A stretch of 64,000 nt of DNA from Prorocentrum cordatum (Eukaryota; Sar; Dinophyceae; Prorocentrales; Prorocentraceae): positions 87,470 to 151,469 of the forward strand of contig CAUYUJ010016371.1 of the NCBI GenBank assembly GCA_963575745.1, read 5' to 3'. Position 1 is the first letter of the stretch. Each line of letters opens with the position of its first letter. Below are positions 20,120 through 30,110 of this stretch, piece after piece. The notes under the pieces are model-generated. The model searched no databases and was not told where the DNA came from. It worked only from the letters and a program-made list of their open reading frames with translations. The translations under genes and the position numbers were made by a program.

Positions 20120-20720
20120 CCACCTCGTGCGCGGCATCTGGGAGCTCCGAACTGCGGAGATGTCTCAGGCGAAACGCGCCGGACCACCTGTCGCCTGGCA
20201 TCTCGGAGCTCAGAGTTGTGCGGATGTCTCAGGCGACACGCGCTGCACCACCTCGCGCGCGGCATCTCGAAGATCCGAGTTGCGAGGATGTCTCAGGCGA
20301 AACGCGCCGGACCAGCTCGCGAGCCCAGAATTGCGAGGATGTCTCAGGCGGAACGGGCTGGACCACCGTGCGCGCAACATCCTGGAGCCAAGAGTTGCGA
20401 GGATGTGTCAGGCGACACGAGCCAGACTGCCGCGCGCGCAGCATCTCGAAGCTCAGAGTTGCGAGGATGTCTCAAGCGAAACGGGCGGAACCACCTCGCG
20501 AGCGACATCTGGAGACTCAGAGTTGCGAGGAGGCGAAACCGGCCAAACCACATCGCGCGCGGCATCCATGAGCTCAGAGCTGCAAGGATGTCTCGGGCGA
20601 AACGCGCCAGACCACCTCGCGCGCGGCACCTCGGAGCTCAGAGCTTCGAGGATGTCTCAGGCGAAACGCCCAATCCCGGCCCACTCGGAAGCGAGAAATG
20701 TGAGGATGTCTCAGTACGGG
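20120..20720. repeat. ~66-bp tandem minisatellite, open in all forward frames
   Basis: Around nine degenerate units of about 63-66 bp, each with GAGGATGTCTCAGGCGAAAC, CCACCTCGCGCGCGGCATCT and GAGCTCAGAGTTGC. Because the period is close to a multiple of three and lacks stops, forward frames stay open and encode a repeat such as SSELRGCLRRNAPDHLARG. Some units are truncated, so this is more likely a minisatellite than a protein. Confidence 0.85.
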
Positions 20721-20912
20721 ACGTGAAAACGCCCACAGCCACTGCTTTTCTTTTGTTGCCGCCTTCCAGCCAGCAGAAACAAAGCAGTGGTTGTGGTCAT
20801 TTTCGTTAAGCTTGGCACCAGGGAAATGACCACAACCACTGCTTCTTTCTCGGCCAGCTTGAAGGCGGCGCAAACAAGAAGCAGTGGCTGTGGTCATTTT
20901 CCCGTCCCGCAC
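20720..20912. repeat. Direct/inverted AAATGACCACAACCACTGCT repeats
   Basis: GCAGTGGTTGTGGTCATTTT and its complement AAATGACCACAACCACTGCT alternate, with GCAGTGGCTGTGGTCATTTT as a third copy. Adjacent copies can fold back on each other. Confidence 0.85.
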
Positions 20913-21369
20913 TCAGGCGAAACGGCCCAGACCACTTCTTTTGTGTTTGGGCTGTCTCTACTGCAGCCTCCCTCGGCCGGAACTGGCTGTCTATCACAAC
21001 AGCTCCCCGTTGAGCAGGCTGCGTGGGGCAGAGAGCGCCCTCCATGCAGGGCATCGGGACGCATCGCATCGTCGGGACAGCGGAATCACATCAAGTCGGG
21101 CTAGCCGAGAGCGATGTCGAACCGAGCGACGGAGTCGAGATGGGCCCCGCTCGGAGGCGGGGCATCGCGCCCCCCAGCTGGAGCTCCTCCTCCTCCACGT
21201 CCCCCTCGTCCTTGTACTCCTTCTCGTGCTCGTGCCGACGCTCGTCCTCGCCGTGCGTCCTGCGCTCCCAACATTCTTCATTCGTCGTCGTAGTCCTCCT
21301 CCTCGTCCTCCTCCTCCTCGTCGAATGTATCTTTTAACCCCCCCAAGAAACATCCCCCTCTCTCGTCTG
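20913..21369. other. Intergenic
   Basis: No gene supported. (CTCGTC) and (TCC) patches occur near 21190-21330. Confidence 0.4.
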
Positions 21370-21440
21370 TTGTTGTTTTCTCTCACTCTCTCTCTCTCTC
21401 TCTCGTTCTCACTCTCTCGTTCTATGTATGTCCACCTCTC
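21370..21440. repeat. (CT)n microsatellite
   Basis: CTCTCTCTCT runs with GTT interruptions. Confidence 0.9.
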
Positions 21441-22011
21441 TCTCTGGCCTCCTTCCTTCGATGGACAGTAGACTGCCTCCTCTTTTTCCTCCTCCTCCTC
21501 CAATTTCTGGCGGTCGGCGAAATGGATTGCGTAACCCCTTTAAAACTAAGGCATCCAGTGTGCCTAATGGCCATAACTGCCGCGTTTGGTCCTTCCGAAC
21601 TGTCATGGGGCAAACTTGAATGAGAGGGATTTGTGGGATCTTCTCGCCCTGGCGACTTCGAAAAAACACGTAACCACCACCAGCATCTAACCGACAAGCC
21701 AAGGCACCCGCACAAGTAGCAGCACAAAACCGAAGTACCAAGGTATCCAAACAACTACCGACAAAACACGCTACAGCTACAGGCACACCAGCGAGAGAGG
21801 CTTCCATCACCCAGTCGACGTTCGAGCTCCTTTGGCCCAACACCTCGGCAGGATGCCGGGAACTCAAACCCTGGTCCCGACAATCGACTGACTCAAGCCG
21901 CCCAATTGCTTCCAAACAAGTGTCTGGGAGACCTACGCATGCCCTCTTGGGGTACAGTCGAGGCGTTGACCTAAGGAACCCGAAATAAGGAATGAGGCCC
22001 CTTTTTCCCAC
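21409..22011 (-). CDS. Hypothetical ORF, 200 aa, partly protein-like
   Basis: The N-terminal two thirds read as plausible protein (RACVGLPDTCLEAIGRLESV, VPVAVACFVGSCLDTLVLRF, KIPQIPLIQVCPMTVRKD). The C-terminal part runs into low-complexity TCC and CT DNA, so the native end is probably an intron boundary near 21640. No family recognised. Confidence 0.35.
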   Translation of the reverse strand: MGKRGLIPYFGFLRSTPRLYPKRACVGLPDTCLEAIGRLESVDCRDQGLSSRHPAEVLGQRSSNVDWVMEASLAGVPVAVACFVGSCLDTLVLRFCAATCAGALACRLDAGGGYVFFRSRQGEKIPQIPLIQVCPMTVRKDQTRQLWPLGTLDALVLKGLRNPFRRPPEIGGGGGKRGGSLLSIEGRRPEREVDIHRTRE

Positions 22012-22254
22012 AAATTCAATCTCGACTTCCTATGGAAAACCCTCAGGGACCCCCGAGGCAAACTGTAAAACGACTAAGGAACACTGAGCCCCTCCCAGAC
22101 GAAAAGGGTTCCGTCTTCAGCGCCCCGACTGTATCTGAGTGTGTGAGATTCTCCCCCCCCCCTGCAGTACCCCCGAGGCACGACAAGGCCCGACCAGCGC
22201 CGACGCACATCTATCCTCCGAGCCCCGATCGCCGAAGGGGAGCAGACGGCGATG

Positions 22255-22386
22255 ACGGGGGCGGCGACGACCTGCGACGCCGACGACCGACGACGAGGGC
22301 AGACGACCGACCGCGACGCCGACGCCGACGGCGACGCCGACGCCCACGACGCCGACGCCGACGCCGACCGCGACGCCGACGACGGC

Positions 22387-22423
<37 letters not shown>

Positions 22424-22485
22424 ACGACGCCGACGACGCCGACGGCGACGACGACGACGATGACGACGACGACGACGGCGGCAAC
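22255..22485. repeat. (GACGCC)n / (GAC)n tract
   Basis: GACGCC hexamers passing into GAC. Forward frames give Asp-Ala repeats and reverse frames Val or Arg repeats. Confidence 0.95.
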
Positions 22486-22589
22486 TTGGGCGTTGCTCAA
22501 TGATGGGGGGCAGTAAGCGGGGCGTGCAGAAAGGTGCACCTTCAGGGTCCCAGGGGGCCCCAATCATGATGCCCTCGTTTCCCCTCTTG

Positions 22590-22761
22590 GGCAGGGGTCG
22601 AGCGCCCTGGCATTCCTGTAGGCCTACCACGACACATGTTTGTAGAACCAACGATCCTTCTGGGAACAATTACAGTGGTCTTACAGCAAAACCGAAGAAG
22701 GTTCTTAGAACATCGTCTGGTAGGCCCATGGGCAAGACAGGGAGATTCGCCACTGCTTGAC
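22590..22761. mobile_element. Family B element B1
   Basis: Left GGCATTCCTGTAGGCCTACC ACGACA and right CTGGTAGGCCCATGGGCAAG then TTCGCCACTGCTTGAC, the same ends in the same order as B2 and B3. GTAGGCCTACCA and TGGTAGGCCCAT form the inverted repeat. Confidence 0.85.
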
Positions 22762-22999
22762 TCTCGCTGGTCGCCCCCCCATTAGACGCCCGAGCAACGA
22801 CTGCGACGGCCCCTCTTGGAGCCCTCTTATGGCGCTCCAGGGGCGCTCTTGGCGGTCTGCGGAGCCGTCTTTGAGCCGTTTTAGACGCCAATTTGAGGTA
22901 TCCATTTGGGCGATCTTGGAGCCGTCTTGAGGGCTCGCGTGCCGATCGGAAGCGAAAATGTGAGACAACAACACAGGACACAATTTGAATGGAAGCACT

Positions 23000-23180
23000 G
23001 ACACGGGTTTAATGCAAACCCGGGTCAGTCGGGCCTCGCAGGATCCTGCAAGATCCTGCACGATCCTGCAGGATCCGGCGCGCTAGCCCGTGTCAGTGCA
23101 CCCCTGACTCTGCAGGATCCTGCAGGATCCGGCGCCCTGGCTGACCCTCGCTTGCACTGACGCCAGTTTCAAGGCTCCTG
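23000..23180. repeat. Family L repeat L2
   Basis: AACCCGGGTCAGTCGGGCCT followed by several GATCCTGCA words, ending CTGGCTGACCCTCG. Confidence 0.8.
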
Positions 23181-23578
23181 GTGAGGGTGCTCTCTGAGCC
23201 CTCTGGCAACGTTCTCAACACTTGCGCGGTGAAGGCGCGACAGCGGCGCTCACGTCTCGAGGCTGGCTCGGAGGAGCGGCGGGCGGCCGTCCGCAGAGGT
23301 GCTGCAGGCCGCGGCGCCGCGGCTGGCCTTCTACTTCCCTGGAAGATGCTAAGACCCTGAGGTCCTGGTGGGTTCGATTACACATATTCGGGCATTGACC
23401 CTGTGGGATGCTCACTCTGGGGACCTTCTTGGAGCCACTCGCTCCACTCGTGCGTCGAAGCCGCGTCGAACACACGACGACTCGAGCCGAGCCTGAGTCA
23501 GACCCGAATCGAACCTGAGCCGAAACTTACTCAAATTTGAATCGACCTTGCGTCGACACGGAATCGAACTAGAGTTGA
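23181..23578. other. Intergenic
   Basis: GTCGAACC/GAATCGAAC-type words recur at 23450-23580. No gene seen. Confidence 0.4.
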
Positions 23579-23586
23579 ACTTGGCC

Positions 23587-23763
23587 TTAAGTCGGGCCTG
23601 TCCCCCTACAGGGGAATTGTCGACGAACAAATGCCCCCAAAAGGTCCAAAAAGTAGCCCTAAAATAGTCCACATACTATTTTTGGACCATTGTTTGATTA
23701 TTCTTTGGGGTATTCGTTATTTTTCGTCGAAAGTCCCCCTGTAGGGGGACAGGCCCGACTTCA
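23587..23763. mobile_element. Family A element A3, intact ends and target duplication
   Basis: TTAAGTCGGGCCTGTCCCCC TACAGG at the left is exactly complementary to the right end over at least 22 bp. ACTTGGCC immediately precedes (23579-23586) and follows (23764-23771) the element, an 8-bp target duplication. 177 bp, non-coding. Confidence 0.93.
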
Positions 23764-23977
23764 ACTTGGCCTTCTGTGCCTCTTGCAGCCGTGGTCGGTC
23801 CTCGGCCGCCGGCGGCGGGGGGCGCCGGCCGCGGCGGCGGGCGGCGCCTCGCGTGGTCCGGCGGCGCGGGGGCGCGCGTCGGAGCCGGCGCCGCGCCGCA
23901 CGGCCCCGCACGGAGGCGGAGGGCGGGTGAGGCGGTCTGGCGCGTCGCCAGTGGCTGCGGGCAGGTTCTACACCTGG

Positions 23978-24013
23978 AGGAGGAGGAGGAGGAGGAGGAG
24001 GAGGAGGAGGAGA
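23978..24013. repeat. (GGA)n tract
   Basis: About twelve GGA units. Confidence 0.9.
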
Positions 24014-24029
24014 TCGCGTAGCCTCGCCT

Positions 24030-24250
24030 CCATCAGGGAAGCGTCGTGACCGAAACTGTGATCGAAAATCTGCCCGAGTGTGACCAGTACTGGCGCCCGA
24101 AATATTCCGAACGCGCCGGAGTGTGACCGAACTGTTTGGTTCGAAGCCAAGTGGATTCACACGTCGATAGTTCAGTCACAATTCCGGTAACGTTTTCGGT
24201 CACAGCTTTGGGCACGCTTTCGGTTACCGATGTTTGTTGGGTCACCTACC
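24030..24250. mobile_element. Possible inverted-repeat element (GTGACCGAAA ends)
   Basis: GTGACCGAAACTGTGATCGA at the left faces TTTTCGGTCACAGCTTTGGG and TTTCGGTTACC at the right, with further GTGTGACC words between. Single copy in this window. Confidence 0.5.
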
Positions 24251-24348
24251 TTTTCGGCTGCTAGAGGCGGGGTACCATGATACCCAGACCAGTGCGTCTT
24301 GGACTTCTTAGAAGGGTGCCGCAAGGCCGAGGTACCCTGGATGTTAGC

Positions 24349-24495
24349 GGGCCCTGGAAACGACAGGGCCGTGTTTGTTACCGGTTCCGTGTTGCTGTTT
24401 TTTTGCCGGTTGCGACGCCAATTTTTTGCCGTTTCCATCTTCAAGAGCATTTTTGTGGAAACGGTGAAAAAACGGCCCTGCCGTTTCCGGGGCCC
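24349..24495. mobile_element. Family G element G1
   Basis: GGGCCCTGGAAACGACAGGG CCGT faces ACGGCCCTGCCGTTTCCGGG GCCC, terminal inverted repeats of about 24 bp with few mismatches. The interior has CCGTTTCC and GGTTCC words. Confidence 0.88.
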
Positions 24496-24639
24496 ACAAA
24501 GCACTGGATGCGGATGAGCATCGAGCACCTCGGGGCCACGTGAGCATCCAGGGCCTGTGCGCCGCGGGCTTCCGGGGACGGGAGCCGCAACTCCTGGCTG
24601 CAGTGGACAGGGTCACAAGTCTTGCCCGCCAGAGAAATA

Positions 24640-24752
24640 CGAGGAGGAGGAGGCGGCGGAGGAGAAAGAGGGGGAGGAGGAGAAAGAGGAGGAGGAGGAG
24701 GAAGAAGAGGAGGAAGAAGAGGAGGAGGAGGAGGAGCAGGAGGATCGAGGAT
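24640..24752. repeat. (GGA)n tract
   Basis: GGA with GCG and GAA interruptions, followed by GGATCGAGG words. Confidence 0.93.
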
Positions 24753-24941
24753 CGAGGACGAGGATCGACGATCGGGCGCAGATGGTCGGGACACCGTGGC
24801 CAGCTCCCCGAGGACCCCAACGGCTGTCTCTGCTGGCCCCCCAGGGGCCCGACCGCAAGCGCCCCGCGGGTCGGCCGCGCCCTGTGGGGGCAGGGCGGCG
24901 AGCCGGCCAGGCTCAACGTCGAGTCGGATCGATCGAACTGG

Positions 24942-25063
24942 CCATCGCTGGGACGTCCATTCCCTGTGCTTTGTTCGGTTTCGTGCGTGGTTTTTTCGCC
25001 AAATGATCAAGGATGCTCCTCGATCGCCCTCGCCGAGAAAAAATGCACACGTCCGAGCGATGC
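24942..25063. mobile_element. Family F element F1
   Basis: CCATCGCTGGGACGTCCAT at the left and CACACGTCCGAGCGATGCC at the right are the inverted ends shared by F2 and F3. The interior includes TTCGTGCGTGG and GGATGCTCCTCGATC. Confidence 0.85.
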
Positions 25064-25075
25064 CAGGATGCATCC

Positions 25076-25130
25076 CGCCTGGCCCCAAGTCCTGCAAGGC
25101 GGAGCCAGGACGAGGATCACATCGGACGAA
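25076..25130. repeat. Family Q repeat, partial copy Q1
   Basis: GCCTGGCCCCAAGTC...GCCAGGACGAGGAT matches 25457-25497. Confidence 0.7.
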
Positions 25131-25439
25131 GATGAAACGGGTAATCGGGGACCCTGCGGAGGGAGGCCCCGTGTGCAGTCGAACCGCGTATGCAGGACGG
25201 GAGGTGAGGACGCAAGACCCTCGGAGGCCGAGGTTCGGATTTTTTTGGGAGGGGCGGCGGGCGGCCAGTGGAAACGGCTAAGGACGGGCCGCAGAGGCAA
25301 GGACACAAGGGTGCCCTAGATGAAGGCGCGTGTCCTCACTGGGCGCGCTGACTGAAATTATGGGGCATCGCATCGAGCCGGTCGGGTTTGACATCGAGTC
25401 GGATCGATCCAAATGGGAGCCTGTGGGGGGAGGCCCCAT

Positions 25440-25645
25440 GCATTCCACCCGAATCCGCCTGGCCCCAAGTCTTGCAGAACGAAGCCAGGACGAGGATTCC
25501 ATCGGGTGAGAATCAATCGAGAATCTCGGAACTCCGGCGGCTCTGGAGGCTGCACTGGGCGCCGCGGCCCTTCTCGGAGCGCGTTCCCGAACGCTCTGAG
25601 AGCGCTCCAGGACGCTCTGGAACCAGCCGCGCCCGACTGGCCCCG
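25440..25645. repeat. Family Q repeat, copy Q2
   Basis: After the segment shared with Q1, it aligns with 45765-45910 through AATCTC...CTCC-GCGG-TCTGGAGG, GGGCGCCGCGGC and CGAACGCTCTGAGAGCG. Confidence 0.75.
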
Positions 25646-25707
25646 CTGTCGTCGACGACGACGGTGCCCGGAGCCCTGGGCACCTCCTCCGACCATCTGC
25701 CTCGAGA

Positions 25708-25861
25708 GTTAGGACGGGCATGTCCTCCTACAGGCGGAGTTTGGAAGAAACAAATAATATAAAAACGAAAATAGCCAAGAGAGCACGGGACATCGTCCCC
25801 AGCCTAGTGTTTACTGCTCTGGAAGACTCCTCCTGTAGCAGGGCCATGCGCGACTTGACGC
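25708..25861. mobile_element. Family A element A4
   Basis: Left TTAGGACGGGCATGTCCTCC TACAGG. The right end is degraded (CTCCTGTAGCAGGGCCATGC). Confidence 0.7.
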
Positions 25862-26221
25862 CAAGAACCTGGGCACCTCCTCCGACCACCTGCCCTCTGA
25901 GCCGGTGCCCCCGTGGGCGCCCCCTTTTTCCGGGGGCCTGCCCTGGCCCCTGGAAGGGCCAGCAAAGACGAGGCACGGAGAGGAGAAGTGCAAAGAGTGG
26001 AAAAAACACCCCCGGGGGCCTGGAGATCGGCACCAACATCGGCACAGGGGGTCGTCTCCACTGGGGGAAGTATGATCCTGGACGCTGGTGCTGCTGGGAA
26101 TCCCGCGGCCACCCAAGGGGCCCGAATGCTACCACCATCGCCGAGATCACGGTCATCTTCCATCGGTGGAGGCAACCGCCGATACTGGTGTTGGTTCGAA
26201 CCCCTAGCCCTCCGACAATAA
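25862..26221. other. Intergenic
   Basis: GGGCACCTCCTCCGACCA occurs at 25679-25696 and again at 25872-25889, flanking A4. No gene supported. Confidence 0.4.
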
Positions 26222-26343
26222 GAAGCACCCCGACAAGCGAAGCCGTTGAGTAGACGCAACCAGGGAAGGAATCGAACAGGGCAGGGCTGTGTAGTAAGCG
26301 CGCAGGGCCGTCTAGGAAACGTCAACTGTCTGGGTGGGGGTAG
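26222..26343. mobile_element. Family H element H1
   Basis: CACCCCGACAAGCGAAGCCG and AATCGAACAGGGCAGGGCTG match H2 and H3. The right end CAACTGTCTGGGTGGGGGTA faces the left end. Confidence 0.7.
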
Positions 26344-26444
26344 TTCTGCCCTCCTTGAAAGTGGGAGGCCCAGAACGGGCGAGAAGCATCTAACAGATCA
26401 CGAGCCTCATCGTGAGACATGAGAAATCAAGACAGGACTGCCAG

Positions 26445-26525
26445 GCGGGGATTTCTTCACGCCACCGCCTGTGGATCGATCTTCGGGACCTCGGCAGGCG
26501 GCGGTGATGAGTAAATCCCCGCCTC
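26445..26525. repeat. Inverted repeat (hairpin) of about 29-bp arms
   Basis: AGGCGGGGATTTCTTCACGC CACCGCCT faces AGGCGGCGGTGATGAGTAAA TCCCCGCCT with few mismatches and a ~20-nt loop. Confidence 0.8.
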
Positions 26526-26630
26526 GGAACTACGCCGACGCCTAATCAGCGAACTCAAGACAGGGCGGAGCCGTCTCAGGCTCCGGTGCGCCGACGTGGG
26601 GGGTCACGGAGGGGGTATTAGCTAGAAGGA

Positions 26631-26810
26631 ATCAAACACTACATAAACATTAACGTTCGGCTCTGAGCGGACTTTTCGGATCAACGCTGGGCCCGACATC
26701 CCTGACGCGCCAGGGGCGGCGCCAGTGGTGCCGCAAGGGGGTCCAGCCCCGAACCAAGAAATCCGCGCAGACATTCGAGAATGTACGATAAATGTTGTTA
26801 ATAATTAGTC
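26631..26810. mobile_element. Family D element D4
   Basis: Core GGCGCCAGTGGTGCCGC with GCGGACTTTTCGGAT and CAAGAAATCCGCGCAGA arms. More diverged than D1 and D3. Confidence 0.7.
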
Positions 26811-26909
26811 GTATGACGATCCGAATTAGTATTATTACTCAAAGAAGGGTATTGGTAGCATTAGGAGCATCCTTATTCTTATTACACAGCGCATTTGTAT
26901 ACTTATAGT
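26811..26909. other. AT-rich spacer
   Basis: One of the few AT-rich stretches (TTATTACTC, TTCTTATTACAC). Non-coding as far as I can see. Confidence 0.5.
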
Positions 26910-27098
26910 TCAGAATGTTATTCGTATTTTGTCCGTCGTATTCTCATTTAGGTTCTGAATTATTCTTCGAATGACGACGCCGACGACAATTCCGACCATG
27001 ACCGAGACGGCGGCGACGGCGACGGCGGCGGCCAAGGAGGCAAGGGGTTCGCCGTCGTCGGCCTCCGCCTTCTGCTCCTCCCCTCCGCCTGTGCTGGC
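26910..27098 (-). CDS. C-terminal exon of a probable single-TM protein
   Basis: After an acceptor GGGAAATCTGTGCAG the minus strand is open in phase 0 for 62 codons to TGA. The order is ASTGGGEEQKAEADDGEP, then a hydrophobic segment LAAAVAVAAVSVMVGIVVGV, then a basic-polar tail RRIIQNLNENTTDKIRITF. A single membrane helix followed by a short basic tail suits a type I or tail-anchored protein. Upstream on the minus strand, about 20-30 nt before the acceptor, begins a TCC tract that would serve as the pyrimidine tract. Codon use shifts from GC-rich to AT-rich in the tail, which could mean the true end is earlier. No family recognised. Confidence 0.45.
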   Translation of the reverse strand, partial: ASTGGGEEQKAEADDGEPLASLAAAVAVAAVSVMVGIVVGVVIRRIIQNLNENTTDKIRITF

Positions 27099-27129
27099 CT
27101 GCACAGATTTCCCCGGGGCCGTGGGCGAC

Positions 27130-27310
27130 CCGAGGAAGAGGAGGAGGAGGAGCAGGAGGAGGAGGAGGAAGAGGAGGAGGAGGGAGAGGACGGGGAGGAG
27201 TAGGAGGAGCAGGAGGAGGAGGAGGAGGAGGAGGAGGAGGAGGATGAGGAGGAGGAAGGAAGAAGGAGGAGGAGGAAGAGGAGGAGGAGAAGGAGGGAGG
27301 AGGGAGGAGG
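27130..27310. repeat. (GGA)n tract
   Basis: GGA with GCA and GAA interruptions. Confidence 0.93.
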
Positions 27311-27404
27311 AGGCCCGGCGGCGACCTGCGCAGAATCGCGGTCGGGGAAAGCGAACGCCGGAAGACGAGGAAGAGAACAGAGGACGGCGCGCGGCCCTCG
27401 ACGG

Positions 27405-27690
27405 CCCACTGCTCCTCCTCCCTCCCCCTCTTCCTCCTCCCCCTCTTTCCCCTCCTTCCCTCTTTTTCTCCCCTCTTTCCCCTCCAGCCTGCTCCTCCCC
27501 CCTCCTCCCCCCCCCTCCTCTCCTCCCCCTCTTCCTCCCTCCCCTCCTCTCCTCCCCTTCCTCCTTCCCTCCAGCCTGCTCCTCCCCCCCCTCATCCCCC
27601 CCCCTCCACCTCCCCCTGCGCCTCCTCCCCCCCTCCACTCCTCCTCCTTCTTCCCCCCACTCCTCCTCCCTCCAGCTCCTCCTCCCGCTG
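27405..27690. repeat. (TCC)n tract facing the GGA tract at 27130
   Basis: CTCCTCC, CCCCTCTTCC and TCCCTCC units. With 27130-27310 it forms a large purine/pyrimidine inverted repeat separated by about 95 bp. Confidence 0.9.
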
Positions 27691-28729
27691 GGGCGTGCCC
27701 AAGCACCATCTCTCCCCGGCTTCGGCTGGCAGCAATGAGCATTGCTGAGTGATTGTGCGCGCCCTTCAGAACTATACGGCCAGCGTGGACCCCACACAGC
27801 GAGTTCCTGCAACCCTGGGTGTGTAAGCTACGCTTTGGCAATATATGTGGTGCAAGCTAGATGTGCAAGCCATGCGCGCTGCAAGCAGCGTGGTGTACAT
27901 CGCCGCTCCGAAAGTGCCGTGAGTGTTCTGAATCAGGCCCGATGGCATTGTGTGCTCGCCTACGTCGCACCCCTCTTGGCAACGGCCCCGACGGGGTTGA
28001 GGGGCAGGATGCGTTGAACCCCCCTCCCCCCTAGAAGCCTAGCAAGATAGCCAGCCCTCTTGCTTCTCGGCGGGAATCTTGGCGAGTGTTCCCCCTTTGA
28101 AGAATATAGTTCTAGTGCAGCCAACCATAAATCCCACCCATTAAAAAAAGGCCCAGATAAATCCCGCGGTGGGACCCAATCCCGCCAATGTATGACGTGT
28201 GCGGGTCGTCTTGAGATCATCTTGAAATCATATCCAAGTAATCTTAAGATCATGGTGTTGTACTCTGAGAGTGCTCCGGCTACCTCGGGGTTGCTCTGGG
28301 GCCACCGCGCCTGGTCTCCAGGGCATTGCTCACATCTTGGGCCATCTTGGATTCGCCCCCAGGCCATTTCGACGCTGCGTCTGGATCCTGCAGGGGCCAC
28401 GGGGTCTTCACGGGGTCGCCCCGAGGTCACCTTCGTGCCCGTCTGAGGCCACCTTCGTGCCGGTCTGAGGCCGTCGTGGAACCATATTGGGGCCATGGGG
28501 CCGCCCAGGCATCCTGTCTGGTCGTCTGGAGGTCTGACGTGTTTCCAAGGAACCTTTCGTTACGCCTAAGTAATCTATGTGTAGTCCGAGCTATGTGGAG
28601 AGATAGATGTGGTGGAAGTGCTGTGGTGCAAACTTTGCGGTGTACTTGATATCAATCGCATCCACGCGTGATCACCTGCAATGCTCGTGCAAACAGCCCA
28701 CCTACCACCCTGCCGCAAGTTCGGGCACA
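27691..28729. other. Intergenic; K-like fragments
   Basis: GTGCAAGCTAGATGTGCAAG and nearby words at 27840-27900, and GTCCGAGCTATGTGGAG near 28585, resemble family K. No gene supported. Confidence 0.4.
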
Positions 28730-28912
28730 ACTCAACTGGTTGACGACATCTATGCCAACGATGACGATGTTCATGACAGAGGTGGGGGCGATGTCGACAA
28801 CGACGATGGTGGTGAAGCTGGTGGTGATGATAACGACGGTGGCAATTATGACCGTTGCGATGATGTTAACAACTTTTCAGATGAGGATGATGAGGAAGTG
28901 CGCGCTCGCTGA
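28730..28912 (+). repeat. Degenerate GAY/GGT repeat encoding Asp/Gly runs
   Basis: Repeated GACGAT, GATGAT and GGTGGT units give an Asp/Asn/Gly-rich frame ending DEDDEEVRAR. It could be the end of an acidic protein, but the sequence is explained by degenerate triplets. Confidence 0.5.
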
Positions 28913-29595
28913 AATCCAGAAGTCCTTCCATGCCTATCCTGGAAAGTCTTTGGGTGCTCGGACGTGGTTGACCACATATGCGCAAACATGCTTCGAGACC
29001 AATCGATTGGGAAAAATCTCGGCACGCGCGCGCGGAGACGCGTGGGTGTGGCCCGCACCGTAATGTCTTGCAGAGTTGGCGGGCGCACGACTGTTGATGA
29101 ACGTGTTCGACATGCGCGCGCCGTGCAGTGTTCTTGTGATTTCGTCGAGTGCGCGCGCAGAAATGAATCGACAACGTGTTCTGAACATGGCCGTGTGGTT
29201 TGAGTGTCGAACAGGTATGGCGTGAAATGGTTTCAAAGCCAATAGTTTGAATCATATTGGCATGCGCGCTCGGTGGAACGCACACATGCCACGCATCACA
29301 CGCATCACATTCTGCTGCAAGGAATGCATATGGAAACACTTCTTAGATTAACGCATGCGCACCGCATACTGTCATTGGACAAGTATGGCGACGTGCCGAT
29401 ACCAGGAGGGGCTGGCATAGCGACACTTGACTCATCAAATGAACGACTGTGAATCATACTACTGAAATCCTGATATGCGAAAGCCAACCGTTTACTCTGG
29501 CGGGGGGAGGACTCGAATTTCTGCTTGGCGGGCAAGGCGCATTGTAAGCACGCCAGTGTAGGCCAAGAGTTGCAAGATGTGCAACGCAAGCAGTA
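28913..29595. other. Intergenic
   Basis: Less GC-rich, with many GCGCGC words. No gene recognised. Confidence 0.4.
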
Positions 29596-29797
29596 GCAGA
29601 AGAAACAAAGTCAAAACACATAAACAGAAAATGTTGGCGCTACGCGCGGATTTCTTGGATCTGCGCTGGACCCCATCCATTGCGGGCGGAGGCGCCAGGG
29701 GCGGCGCCGGAGGTGCCGCCAGGGGGGTCCAGTGCAGATCCAAGAACTCCGCGCGGAGCGCCAAAAGTTTATGTTCATGGCGTTGTTTTTTCCTCGA
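29596..29797. mobile_element. Family D element D5
   Basis: Outer arms AGAAACAAAG...CATAAAC and GTTTATGTTCATGGCGTTGT TTTTTCC are complementary to each other, inner arms GGCGCTACGCGCGGATTTCT TGGATC and GATCCAAGAACTCCGCGCGG AGCGCC likewise. Confidence 0.9.
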
Positions 29798-29832
29798 GGT
29801 TGGGGGTTCTTCTGTGCACGATGCTCCGAAAG

Positions 29833-30110
29833 CCTCATCGTTCGAGGCTCGAACCTCGAGCCTGGGAGCTTGCCACCCCTCCTCCTCCTCCTCCTCCTCC
29901 TCCTCCTCCTTGTCCTCGTCGTCGTCCTCCTCCTCCTCCGAACTCCTCATCGTTCGAGGCTCCAACCTCGAGACTGGGAGCTCGCCGCCCCATCTCCTCC
30001 TCCTCCTCCTCCTCCTCCTCCTCCTCCTCGTCCTCCTATGAACTCCTCCTCCTCCGAGCGCCTCATCGCTCGAGGTTCCAACCTGGAGCCCAGGAGCTCG
30101 ACGCCCCCCC
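29833..30110. repeat. Higher-order repeat: palindromic box plus (TCC)n, three units
   Basis: A ~46-bp box (CTCATCGTTCGAGGCTC-GAACCTCGAG...GGGAGCT) occurs at 29833, 29945 and 30061, each of the first two followed by a TCC run. The box contains the inverted pair GAGGCTC/GAACCTC. The period is about 112-116 bp. Confidence 0.85.

Noticed and set aside
22255-22485. An Asp/Ala-rich acidic protein
   Set aside because: GACGCC repeat with no flanking coding signal.
26170-26300. A tRNA or tRNA-derived end at GGTTCGAACC and AATCGAACAGGG words
   Set aside because: No pairing T-arm, anticodon arm or acceptor stem could be built around them.
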